This document shows, in pieces, positions 39,617 through 53,470 of a stretch of 64,000 bases of DNA; position 1 is the stretch's first letter, and each line of letters opens with the position of its first letter. The notes beneath the pieces are model-generated. The model saw only the letters and a program-made list of their open reading frames with translations. It had not been told where the DNA came from and searched no databases. This DNA is from Haematobia irritans (Eukaryota; Arthropoda; Insecta; Diptera; Muscidae): NCBI RefSeq assembly GCF_050003625.1, contig NC_134398.1, positions 97,549,674-97,613,673 of the forward strand, in the 5' to 3' direction. Made by a program: the position numbers and the translations under genes.

Positions 39617-39650
39617 GCATAACATATTTGCGACATATGTTATGCTACCC
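39612..39650. other. Perfect 16-bp inverted repeat, 7-nt loop
   Basis: gggtagcataacatat, loop ttgcgac, then the exact complement. It overlaps the right end of MITE F and may be a by-product of that end. Confidence 0.85.
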
Positions 39651-39738
39651 ACTCATTAAAAATATTTCGTAGTTTGAAGAACAAATTGGAGTTCAAAACT
39701 GCAAAAATGTCTTTAGTGTTATAGGAATTTAAAGATGG
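39651..39738 (-). repeat. Family E copy 5, left part (interrupted by LTR retrotransposon)
   Basis: The phrases aaatatttcgtagtttgaag and tggagttcaaaactgcaa are family E. The copy continues at 48,064 after the LTR element. Confidence 0.75.
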
Positions 39739-40182
39739 TGTAACGTGACAAAACCGACTTAGTGCTTTTTACGTACACGAGTGACTTAGTCTGTTTTGCG
39801 TTACATTGTTGGCACTACCTACGTCACCCAACAATCAACCAACCAGCACCACACACACATAACCCATCACATGGCCATATGAACAAATATTTGATACGCA
39901 GGTTTGTCTTCTGTCGACACGAAATTAATTGCTTATTACATTCTAGCGATGATAATTCGCAGTCACTTCATTGTGTGCCCTACTTATATGGTGGCTGTTT
40001 TGCCGACCAAGAGCAGACTCGGATAGGCGACTGACTGAGACTTCGGACAAACACCGGCATCTACTGTATACAGCTAGGTGCAAACCGTACTACGAGTGGC
40101 TCATTGCACTTCGTTCCGCTTGAAGTTTGGTGATTTTCATTGCGTCGTCTGAGGAATTTATTCCCAGACGCGAAATAAATAT

Positions 40183-40728
40183 CCACAGAGACCTTCGGGC
40201 CTACTGTTCCACAGAGACCTTCGGGCCTACTGTTCCACAGAGACCTTCGGGCCTACTGTTCCACAGAGACCTTCGGGCCTACTGTTCCACAGAGACCTTC
40301 GGGCCTACTGTTCCACAGAGACCTTCGGGCCTACTGTTCCACAGAGACCTTCGGGCCTACTGTTCCACAGAGACCTTCGGGCCTACTGTTCCACAGAGAC
40401 CTTCGGGCCTACTGTTCCACAGAGATCTTCGGGTCTACTGTTCCACAGAGACCTTCGGGCCTACTGTTCCACAGAGACCTTCGGGCCTACTGTTCCACAG
40501 AGACCTTCGGGCCTACTGTTCCACAGAGACCTTCGGGCCTACTGTTCCACAGAGATCTTCGGGTCTACTGTTCCACAGAGACCTTCGGGCCTACTGTTCC
40601 ACAGAGACCTTCGGGCCTACTGTTCCACAGAGACCTTCGGGCCTACTGTTCCACAGAGACCTTCGGGCCTACTGTTCCACAGAGACCTTCGGGCCTACTG
40701 TTCCACAGAGACCCTCGGGCCTACTGTT
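40183..40728 (+). repeat. 26-bp tandem array, 21 units, in the 5' LTR
   Basis: Unit ccacagagaccttcgggcct plus actgtt, exactly 21 copies (546 bp). Units 10 and 15 carry gatcttcgggtc instead of gaccttcgggcc, and unit 21 has accctcggg. As RNA each unit can fold as acag-a-gacc-UUCG-ggcc-u-acugu, a hairpin with a UUCG loop. All three plus-strand frames stay open because the unit has no stop. Confidence 0.95.
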
Positions 40729-41183
40729 CATACGTAGACTAGCTAGTAGCCATAGAAGTAGCTTGCATGATAGTCGACAGCACTACTAAACACCGACCCT
40801 GACCGATTACCGACGCGAAGCTGATCCCGACTATCATTTCACCGCCGAGACCGAAGCTAGCGCTGCAACGATCAACAGTAGCAGGGACAACCGAAGCAGA
40901 AACCAACCCCCGTCAACGAACACTCGACATCAATCCTCCAAAAGACGACAGCCAACACCAATCACCGAACCGAGGCCCTCATCAGTCACAATCACCGACC
41001 GCCTACCACATCAGTCCTTCGGCATTCACAACTAACCGACGACAAACGAACAACATTGCGTCAGCCAGAATTCCGACCCCGATCATCTACAACGCAGCAA
41101 AGTGACGACTGCCCGTCCACCACACATCAACCATATTAGAGAGATTATCATATAACGCATAAAAAAGATTATAAATAATTATC

Positions 41184-41189
41184 AATAAA
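41184..41189 (+). promoter_or_regulatory. Likely LTR polyadenylation signal
   Basis: AATAAA about 130 bp before the LTR end. The equivalent in the 3' LTR is at 47,927-47,932. Confidence 0.5.
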
Positions 41190-41321
41190 ACCCAATTAAC
41201 TTATATTTTACTCAAAAGAGTTAATCACTGGTGTTCTTATTCCGAAAGGTTTCGTGGGTCCTTACGGAGACCCTGGAGGCGACTGAGCTTACCTCAGCCA
41301 ACGAGAAAAACCCCGTTACAA

Positions 41322-44300
41322 ATGGCGCCCGAGCAGGGACCAAGTTCCGAATCGCACTGCGGAAAAACTATACCGACCGCCAACGAGGGAGAACCGAGTC
41401 CAACATCTGATAACTCTCTAAACATAGAATCACTTGGATGGATCTACTTGCTGAAGAAGGAGCAACTCGTGGAGCAATGTCGAAGGGCAGGAATAACCAC
41501 CGAAGGCTGTACCGTTGAACATCTGAGAAAGCAGCTGGCCAGCTTCGTCAGAACAAAGAGACTAAGGGCATCTTCGGAAAATTTGCTACGAGACATCGAA
41601 AACGAGTTGAAAGCCGAGGAGGGAGCAGTGGTTACGGCCGAAACGCTGGAAGTCCCTGATAGACTACGGCGACACGATCCCCCCGACTATGAGATCATGT
41701 CAACCGTCCAAAGATGGGACCTCAAATTTACTGGCGAGGGGGATCTCTATGATTTCTTAGAAAGGTTCGAAGAACTAGCTAATTGCTACCAAATCCCCAG
41801 CGAACGGTTGATACCAACACTACCTGTGGTACTACAGGGGAATGCCCTTAAATGGTATCGGGTCAAAAGAGACGACATATTCTCCTGGAAATCGTTCCGA
41901 ACAGAAGCCGAAAAGTTTTTCGTGACCCGAAGATATCTGTCGCAACTCGAACAGTCGTTTTACAATCGAAGACAACATAATCGGGAAAGAGCGAAGGATT
42001 ATATTATACAAATGGTTACCACTGCCAGACAACACCCGCAGTTGAAAGCTATGGATCATTTGGAGAGGATATACGAGGGCCTTCGGCCAGAATATCGACA
42101 TTACGTGAGACGGCACGATTTTAATACCCTCGATGATCTTATAGCCCTTGTAGATGACTTCGAGCTGCTTAAGCGAGATGAAGCACGAACCGAGCGACCG
42201 CACACCTCACATATGGTGACTCGGGTGCAAGAGACATATGATCGTCGTAGTCATTGTTGGCGATGTAAAGGAAAGGGTCACATCCGTCACCAGTGTGTCA
42301 GGAAAGGTCATTTATTTTGCTCATTTTGTGGTAAGGAGAACATTTTATCCAAAGACTGTAGTTGTCGCGACACCGACACCACCACAATCGACTGCCATGG
42401 CCGGTATTTTTTGCGAATCAATGTCCATGGATTACAAGTCAATGCATTGGTAGACACAGGTGCCTCGCTCACATACATTGACGAAACACTGAAACAGCAT
42501 CTGGAAGACTCTGGAGTGAGACGAAGCTCTACGAAGACTGAAGTACAATTCGCCGATCAAAGGACGACCCTGTGTCTGGGGAACTACCGAGTCGAACTCT
42601 TATTTGATGGTATAGTCACGACAGTAAACGCATCTGTCATCCCAAAACTCGCAGAGCCCATAGTGTTGGGAATGGACTTCCTCTCCCAACGTAAAATCAG
42701 ATTAGAACTCGATGGGCGACCGATACCCCGTAACCATGTCGGCATACTGAATCAAGCCCAAACCTTACACTGCCTCGTTAGCCGAGAGTTTCTATCACCA
42801 GAAGAAAATAAGGAACTCTCTGACCTCATTCGAAACCACCGACAAATCTTCGATACACTGAGGGGTTTGTGTACTGTGGCCCAGCACACCATCCGACTTC
42901 GACACGACACCCCCATAAAGCAACGCTACCACCCTCGCAACCCCGCGATGATGTCGATCATTCACGAGGAGGTTGACAAATTATTGGCTGAGGACCGAAT
43001 CGAACCGTCATACAGTGCATACAGCTCTCCGATTGTGCTTGCACGTAAGAAACAAGGCGGATGGCGAATGTGCATCGACTACCGACAACTCAACGCCGCC
43101 AGTCAACCAGATGCTTATCCGTTACCTCAGATTAACGCCATACTCGACCAACTAAGGGAAGCTAAATTTATATCCTCACTTGATCTGAAAAACGGTTACT
43201 GGCAGATACCTCTCGAAGACTCGTCGAGACAGTATACAGCGTTCACCGTACCAGGAAGGGGACTTTTTCAATGGAAGGTCATGCCTTTCGGTCTACATTC
43301 GGCACCGGCCACCTTTCAACGAACCCTGGACCGAATTGTTGGCGACGATCTTTACCCTTTGGTTTTCGTTTACCTCGATGATATCATCGTACTCGGCCGA
43401 ACTTTTGAAGAACATATGCGAACACTCGATACGGTATTCCATCGCTTGCAGGAAGCCCATATGGTGGTGAACTTTGAAAAATGCGATTTTGTGCGCCCTA
43501 GCATTCGTTACCTTGGACATTTGGTGACGACTGAGGGTATACGAACCGACCCCGACAAAGTTTTAGCCATACGAAATCTCCCGCCGCCCACCAATCTGAA
43601 GGAACTGAGAAGAGTCTTGGGCATAGCGTCATGGTACCGAAGATTCGTACCAAACTTCTCTTCCCTATCAGCGCCGTTGAATCGTTTGCTGAAGAAAGGG
43701 GTTCGTTGGCATTGGGAAGCCGAACAAGACGATGCATTTGAGCAAATAAAGAAGGCCTTGACGGAGGCACCCGTCCTCAGCTGCCCCGATTTCACCCATC
43801 CTTTCGTATTACAGACCGATGCGAGTAAAGAAGGACTAGGCGCGGTTTTATTTCAGAGACACGGCGAGAATGAATCAGTGATTGCTTACGCAAGCCGCTC
43901 ACTAACCGACCTGGAAAGAAAGTATTCGGCGACCGAACTTGAGTGTCTCGCCATTCTCTGGGGAATTCGTAAGATGAGGCCTTACCTTGAGGGGTACAAA
44001 TTTACCGTCATTACCGATCACCACTCCTTAAAATGGCTTCACAACTTACAGAATCCTTCGGGGCGATTGGCCAGATGGGCACTCGAATTACAGCAATTCG
44101 ACTTCGATATCGAATACCGAAAAGGGAGCTTGAATATCGTGGCCGACGCGCTATCGAGAGCACCATTGCCACACATCGAAGATGCTTCGTTGTTGGCCCT
44201 AACTACCATTGACTGGTATCATAAGATGTTCCGGGCAGTGACCGATAACTCAAAGAAATTTCCCGATCTACAAATAATCGACAACGTACTATACAAACAC

Positions 44301-45401
44301 ATTCCTCGCCAAAGCATACACGATACACAACCCGAGTGGAAACGATGCGTGCCAGAGCAGGAGCGTTCCCAGGTTCTCCACCAACATCATGATGAGATAA
44401 CAGCTGGGCATCTCGGTGTGTTTAAAACTACAAAACGAATCCAAGAGCATTACTATTGGCCTGGGATGACCCGAGATGTAAGGGCATATGTGCGAAGCTG
44501 CGAGACTTGCGCACGCTATAAACCGAACCAGAGAGCGCCCTGCGGGCATATGCAGACCATACAGTGTTCTTCTCCCTGGGAAGTTGTCTGTGCTGATTTC
44601 GTAGGACCTCTTCCTCGCTCTCCAAAAGGAAATACATCACTACTGGTTATAATTGACAAATTCAGCAGATGGGTAGAATTGATTCCCACTCGCAATGCCA
44701 CAGCACATGATGTCGTTAAAGCTATGCAGGAAAAAATTATCCACAAATTCGGATGTCCGAAAATATTCCTAAGCGATAACGGAGTACAGTTCACCAGTCG
44801 TGTAATGAAAACCTTCCTGCAGGAGAGGGGTATCCAGCACCGCACCACGGCATACTACGCCCCCCACGAGAATCCCACTGAAAGAACCAACAGAGTAGTA
44901 AAAACGATGATGGCACAATACACCGGCAATGATCATCGGCGGTGGGACAGTCATCTGTCGGAAATAAGCTTCGCCATAAATACCGCTATACAAGAGTCGA
45001 CCAAGTTTTCACCTGCCGAAGTGTTGTTCGGCCGAAATATTCAGGCATCTAACCTCGCTCAAACAACCCCCGACAATACACCAAAAGGCCCTGCGAGAAT
45101 GACCGAACTCTGGTCGGCCGTTGTCGGTAATAATAGGGATGCTTCAAAAATCCAACAAAGACACTACAACTACGGGCGCCGAAGATGGACTCCGGCGATA
45201 GGCTCACAAGTATGGAGAAAAAAACGACCCCAGTCGTCAGCCGCCGATAAATTCACCCATAAACTGGCTGAAAAGTATTCGGGACCCTATACTGTGTCTG
45301 GGCATGTGCACCCCAATATTGTTGAGTTGACGGACGGCAAGGGCAAGTCACTAAAGGCACATGTACAAGATACGAAACCAGTCGTGCCTCGTAATAAGTA
45401 A
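41322..45401 (+). CDS. gag-pol: Gag-Pol polyprotein of Ty3/gypsy element (single frame)
   Basis: 1,359 codons without a stop. The start MAPEQG lies within the primer binding site. No other in-frame ATG comes before about codon 127, and a SAP-like segment (YLLKKEQLVEQCRRAG) at codons 42-75 precedes that, which supports this start. In order: capsid-like region (about 130-300), zinc knuckle CWRCKGKGHIRHQC (about 311), a second knuckle with Ile in place of His (CSFCGKENILSKDC), protease LVDTGAS (about 377), reverse transcriptase with VYLDDI (about 683), RNase H (TDASKEGLGA, ELECLAILWG, TDHHSLKWL), and integrase with HHCC zinc finger and catalytic Asp (CADFVG), Asp (LSDNGVQF) and Glu (NPTERTN). 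The C-terminus has a GPY-like module and no chromodomain. Gag and Pol are fused with no frameshift site. Confidence 0.97.
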   Translation: MAPEQGPSSESHCGKTIPTANEGEPSPTSDNSLNIESLGWIYLLKKEQLVEQCRRAGITTEGCTVEHLRKQLASFVRTKRLRASSENLLRDIENELKAEEGAVVTAETLEVPDRLRRHDPPDYEIMSTVQRWDLKFTGEGDLYDFLERFEELANCYQIPSERLIPTLPVVLQGNALKWYRVKRDDIFSWKSFRTEAEKFFVTRRYLSQLEQSFYNRRQHNRERAKDYIIQMVTTARQHPQLKAMDHLERIYEGLRPEYRHYVRRHDFNTLDDLIALVDDFELLKRDEARTERPHTSHMVTRVQETYDRRSHCWRCKGKGHIRHQCVRKGHLFCSFCGKENILSKDCSCRDTDTTTIDCHGRYFLRINVHGLQVNALVDTGASLTYIDETLKQHLEDSGVRRSSTKTEVQFADQRTTLCLGNYRVELLFDGIVTTVNASVIPKLAEPIVLGMDFLSQRKIRLELDGRPIPRNHVGILNQAQTLHCLVSREFLSPEENKELSDLIRNHRQIFDTLRGLCTVAQHTIRLRHDTPIKQRYHPRNPAMMSIIHEEVDKLLAEDRIEPSYSAYSSPIVLARKKQGGWRMCIDYRQLNAASQPDAYPLPQINAILDQLREAKFISSLDLKNGYWQIPLEDSSRQYTAFTVPGRGLFQWKVMPFGLHSAPATFQRTLDRIVGDDLYPLVFVYLDDIIVLGRTFEEHMRTLDTVFHRLQEAHMVVNFEKCDFVRPSIRYLGHLVTTEGIRTDPDKVLAIRNLPPPTNLKELRRVLGIASWYRRFVPNFSSLSAPLNRLLKKGVRWHWEAEQDDAFEQIKKALTEAPVLSCPDFTHPFVLQTDASKEGLGAVLFQRHGENESVIAYASRSLTDLERKYSATELECLAILWGIRKMRPYLEGYKFTVITDHHSLKWLHNLQNPSGRLARWALELQQFDFDIEYRKGSLNIVADALSRAPLPHIEDASLLALTTIDWYHKMFRAVTDNSKKFPDLQIIDNVLYKHIPRQSIHDTQPEWKRCVPEQERSQVLHQHHDEITAGHLGVFKTTKRIQEHYYWPGMTRDVRAYVRSCETCARYKPNQRAPCGHMQTIQCSSPWEVVCADFVGPLPRSPKGNTSLLVIIDKFSRWVELIPTRNATAHDVVKAMQEKIIHKFGCPKIFLSDNGVQFTSRVMKTFLQERGIQHRTTAYYAPHENPTERTNRVVKTMMAQYTGNDHRRWDSHLSEISFAINTAIQESTKFSPAEVLFGRNIQASNLAQTTPDNTPKGPARMTELWSAVVGNNRDASKIQQRHYNYGRRRWTPAIGSQVWRKKRPQSSAADKFTHKLAEKYSGPYTVSGHVHPNIVELTDGKGKSLKAHVQDTKPVVPRNK
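41323..41340 (+). other. Primer binding site (tRNA-Lys type)
   Basis: tggcgcccgagcagggac, two bases after the LTR. This is the classic complement of a tRNA-Lys 3' end, close to that used by many retroelements. The gag-pol ATG (41,322) overlaps its first bases. Confidence 0.85.
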
Positions 45402-45537
45402 CTACAAAAATCTCTAACTACACCTATATATCATAGTAAGGGAGGGGAAATGATAGTAAAATACCGTTAACTTCTTATAAAAAGATAGTCAACCTCTGGT
45501 CGAAAATCATTCTGTCCTGGGCCACCAATCAGTAAAC

Positions 45538-46185
45538 ATGATACGCAGACCAACAGCTCCACGCAAACCTCCCCATAAAACTAATAAGTCGGTAGAAGCT
45601 GCACCGCCGAAACCGTATATACCGCCGATAGAAGCACGCCCAAGGGTGATACAAAATTTACAGTTGGTGCCACCTTTACACCCTCTAGCGACAATAAGCA
45701 GCACTAGAAGAGTTACCCTACAGAGTAACTCATTGCCGTCATTGGAACCGACTAGCCCTACCATCCGACCACAAAATAAGGCCCTCCAAACCAACAACAC
45801 GTCTTCTGCGGATGGCTCCGGACGCAGTCAACTTAAAACCGCCCCACCACCTCTCGCCCCATTGAGTGTTACCGACGGGCCAAATAAAACAACAACGGAA
45901 GCGAGCCCCCTGCCATCTGGGACATCTGGCAATTTGGTCGCAGCAGCATCGAGTCGAATAACCAAGAAGGGTAACAATAATTCCCCAACGCCGGGAGGAA
46001 TAATGGAATTCCTTAAGTCAATCTCGATTCCACAACCCAAGAAGGCGCAAAAACATAAGCAGTATATGCTGACGAAGGGGAAAATGCCGCCCGTAAAAGT
46101 GACGATCCTGAACCGAACACACGCTCGCCTACGCTGTCGGGGACAGGAATGGATAACCCCCATGACTGTGGGCAAGCCTAACTGA
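45538..46185 (+). CDS. ORF2 of the Ty3/gypsy element, 215 aa, unknown function
   Basis: ATG at 45,538, 136 bp after the gag-pol stop. The N-terminal two-thirds is Pro/Ser/Thr-rich and low in complexity (RRPTAPRKPPHKTNKS). The last ~65 residues are more ordered and basic (FLKSISIPQPKKAQKHKQY, RTHARLRCRGQEW). There is no signal peptide, membrane span or Cys pattern, so it is not an env. It sits where env or accessory genes occur in other elements. It is uninterrupted in a young element, which suggests it is maintained; a nucleic-acid-binding role is possible from its charge only. It could be expressed from a spliced RNA or by reinitiation. Confidence 0.7.
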   Translation: MIRRPTAPRKPPHKTNKSVEAAPPKPYIPPIEARPRVIQNLQLVPPLHPLATISSTRRVTLQSNSLPSLEPTSPTIRPQNKALQTNNTSSADGSGRSQLKTAPPPLAPLSVTDGPNKTTTEASPLPSGTSGNLVAAASSRITKKGNNNSPTPGGIMEFLKSISIPQPKKAQKHKQYMLTKGKMPPVKVTILNRTHARLRCRGQEWITPMTVGKPN

Positions 46186-46470
46186 GCCCCATTCAAGTAA
46201 GAAATACGTTAAAATTCCTAAAAGCTGTAGGACAGCAGGCCAAATGTATTTAGTTCACTTTATTTTATCTAACTTAATTTGATTTCATTCAATTTTATTT
46301 GTAATCCATATATTCTTAAATTTCTAATAAAGCTGTAGGACAGCATTTTGGGCAGAGCTCCTCATCAGGAGTAAAATTTACCTAATATGGTAGTGAGGGT
46401 CTTCGGACCAAAACTCGCCCACTCGAACGGAAATCCATCTGCGATTACCTGCGGCATCGCTCTCCAAAGC
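46186..46470 (+). other. 3' non-coding region of the Ty3/gypsy element
   Basis: Contains aaagctgtaggacagca twice (46,221-46,237 and 46,329-46,345), 108 bp apart, the second overlapping AATAAA. Nothing else recognised. Confidence 0.7.
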
Positions 46471-46481
46471 GGGGGGGAAAA
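46471..46481 (+). other. Polypurine tract
   Basis: gggggggaaaa directly before the 3' LTR. Confidence 0.8.
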
Positions 46482-48063
46482 TGTAACGTGACAAAACCGA
46501 CTTAGTGCTTTTTACGTACACGAGTGACTTAGTCTGTTTTGCGTTACATTGTTGGCACTACCTACGTCACCCAACAATCAACCAACCAGCACCACACACA
46601 CATAACCCATCACATGGCCATATGAACAAATATTTGATACGCAGGTTTGTCTTCTGTCGACACGAAATTAATTGCTTATTACATTCTAGCGATGATAATT
46701 CGCAGTCACTTCATTGTGTGCCCTACTTATATGGTGGCTGTTTTGCCGACCAAGAGCAGACTCGGATAGGCGACTGACTGAGACTTCGGACAAACACCGG
46801 CATCTACTGTATACAGCTAGGTGCAAACCGTACTACGAGTGGCTCATTGCACTTCGTTCCGCTTGAAGTTTGGTGATTTTCATTGCGTCGTCTGAGGAAT
46901 TTATTCCCAGACGCGAAATAAATATCCACAGAGACCTTCGGGCCTACTGTTCCACAGAGACCTTCGGGCCTACTGTTCCACAGAGACCTTCGGGCCTACT
47001 GTTCCACAGAGACCTTCGGGCCTACTGTTCCACAGAGACCTTCGGGCCTACTGTTCCACAGAGACCTTCGGGCCTACTGTTCCACAGAGACCTTCGGGCC
47101 TACTGTTCCACAGAGACCTTCGGGCCTACTGTTCCACAGAGACCTTCGGGCCTACTGTTCCACAGAGATCTTCGGGTCTACTGTTCCACAGAGACCTTCG
47201 GGCCTACTGTTCCACAGAGACCTTCGGGCCTACTGTTCCACAGAGACCTTCGGGCCTACTGTTCCACAGAGACCTTCGGGCCTACTGTTCCACAGAGATC
47301 TTCGGGTCTACTGTTCCACAGAGACCTTCGGGCCTACTGTTCCACAGAGACCTTCGGGCCTACTGTTCCACAGAGACCTTCGGGCCTACTGTTCCACAGA
47401 GACCTTCGGGCCTACTGTTCCACAGAGACCTTCGGGCCTACTGTTCCACAGAGACCCTCGGGCCTACTGTTCATACGTAGACTAGCTAGTAGCCATAGAA
47501 GTAGCTTGCATGATAGTCGACAGCACTACTAAACACCGACCCTGACCGATTACCGACGCGAAGCTGATCCCGACTATCATTTCACCGCCGAGACCGAAGC
47601 TAGCGCTGCAACGATCAACAGTAGCAGGGACAACCGAAGCAGAAACCAACCCCCGTCAACGAACACTCGACATCAATCCTCCAAAAGACGACAGCCAACA
47701 CCAATCACCGAACCGAGGCCCTCATCAGTCACAATCACCGACCGCCTACCACATCAGTCCTTCGGCATTCACAACTAACCGACGACAAACGAACAACATT
47801 GCGTCAGCCAGAATTCCGACCCCGATCATCTACAACGCAGCAAAGTGACGACTGCCCGTCCACCACACATCAACCATATTAGAGAGATTATCATATAACG
47901 CATAAAAAAGATTATAAATAATTATCAATAAAACCCAATTAACTTATATTTTACTCAAAAGAGTTAATCACTGGTGTTCTTATTCCGAAAGGTTTCGTGG
48001 GTCCTTACGGAGACCCTGGAGGCGACTGAGCTTACCTCAGCCAACGAGAAAAACCCCGTTACA
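46482..48063 (+). repeat. 3' LTR of the Ty3/gypsy element
   Basis: Same length and, by eye, same sequence as the 5' LTR at a constant offset of 6,743 bp, including the 21-unit array at 46,926-47,471 with its variant units in the same positions. Confidence 0.95.
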
Positions 48064-48310
48064 ATGGGTGCATATTTCGTAAAATTAACAATGTTAATAA
48101 ATTCTGAACTATTTTGTGGGATACATGAATTTAGCTAATCTTTATGCATCATTTCTGTATGATTTTTTACTCTGTTTTAGTTAATTTAACTAACGTGCGC
48201 AAAAAATTATTAAAGTCATCGAATCTTTCTTAAAAGCTACTAATTTCACGAACAAAAAATGAATTAAATCGGTTTTGCTGAAATATTGTAACCACTTTTT
48301 TGAGTGTGAA
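48064..48310 (-). repeat. Family E copy 5, right part
   Basis: Continues the copy interrupted at 39,738 (ttctgaactattttgtggga, taactaacgtgcgcaaaaaa) and ends tttttgagtgtg. Confidence 0.75.
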
Positions 48311-48402
48311 GAAAGAGATAAATTGGCTGGATTTTGACGAAAATTTAATGCTGATTCCAAAGATTTTGTCTTTAAACTAAAGATTTTTGGTAAAAATAAT
48401 TG
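48311..48402. repeat. Short family H-like fragment
   Basis: tccaaagattttgtcttta matches MITE H near its left end. Too short for more. Confidence 0.45.
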
Positions 48403-48403
48403 C

Positions 48404-48476
48404 GTGTGCCGTGACTCGAACCTGGATTTTCTGCTCCACATTAACAGTCGCCTTATCACATTGCACCACCGTCGGA
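48404..48476 (-). other. Degenerate tRNA-Arg-like sequence
   Basis: On the minus strand, ggtgcaatgtgataaggcg resembles a tRNA-Arg D-arm/A box and ccaggttcgagtca a B box. The T-stem and acceptor do not pair fully and no clear anticodon loop forms. It is probably a tRNA pseudogene or SINE head. Confidence 0.5.
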
Positions 48477-48479
48477 GTT

Positions 48480-49004
<525 letters not shown>

Positions 49005-49104
49005 NNNNNNNNNNNNNNNNNNNNNNNNNNNNNNNNNNNNNNNNNNNNNNNNNNNNNNNNNNNNNNNNNNNNNNNNNNNNNNNNNNNNNNNNNNNNNNNN
49101 NNNN
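49005..49104. other. Assembly gap (100 N)
   Basis: Exactly 100 N, a conventional placeholder for a gap of unknown size. Both neighbours are (TA)n-associated. Confidence 0.99.
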
Positions 49105-49513
<409 letters not shown>

Positions 49514-49540
49514 ACATCAATATAACACCAAATATTTACT

Positions 49541-53470
<3,930 letters not shown>

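Larger units (their letters stand above)
39739..41320 (+). repeat. 5' LTR of the Ty3/gypsy element
   Basis: 1,582 bp, tg...ca ends. Contains the 26-bp array (40,183-40,728) and, near the 3' end, ataaataattatcaataaaa with an AATAAA at 41,184-41,189 as likely poly(A) signal. Where transcription starts cannot be read from the sequence, so I cannot say whether the array is in U3 or in R. Open frames of 90 and 220 codons in the LTR are probably not genes. Confidence 0.95.
39739..48063 (+). mobile_element. Complete Ty3/gypsy LTR retrotransposon (recent insertion)
   Basis: 8,325 bp. Two 1,582-bp LTRs (39,739-41,320 and 46,482-48,063) begin tgtaacgtgac, end ccccgttaca, and look identical throughout, including all 21 units of an internal array. 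The 4-bp target atgg is duplicated at 39,735-39,738 and 48,064-48,067. Then come a tRNA-Lys-type primer binding site, one uninterrupted gag-pol frame, a second ORF, and a polypurine tract. It interrupts a family E repeat. Identical LTRs and open frames indicate a very recent insertion that may still be competent. The GC content and codon use are visibly higher than in the flanks. Confidence 0.96.

Noticed and set aside
39762..40034. 90-codon frame near the LTR start
   Set aside because: Within the LTR, with no motif; more likely chance than an LTR-encoded protein, although it is unbroken in both LTRs because they are identical.
40183..40728. CRISPR-like array
   Set aside because: Units are contiguous with no variable spacers, and the context is an LTR retrotransposon in a eukaryote.
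40127..40789. 220-codon frame through the LTR array (also at 46,870-47,532) as a repeat protein
   Set aside because: The 26-bp unit has no stop in any plus-strand frame, so a long frame is automatic. It shifts register every unit and lies wholly in the LTR.
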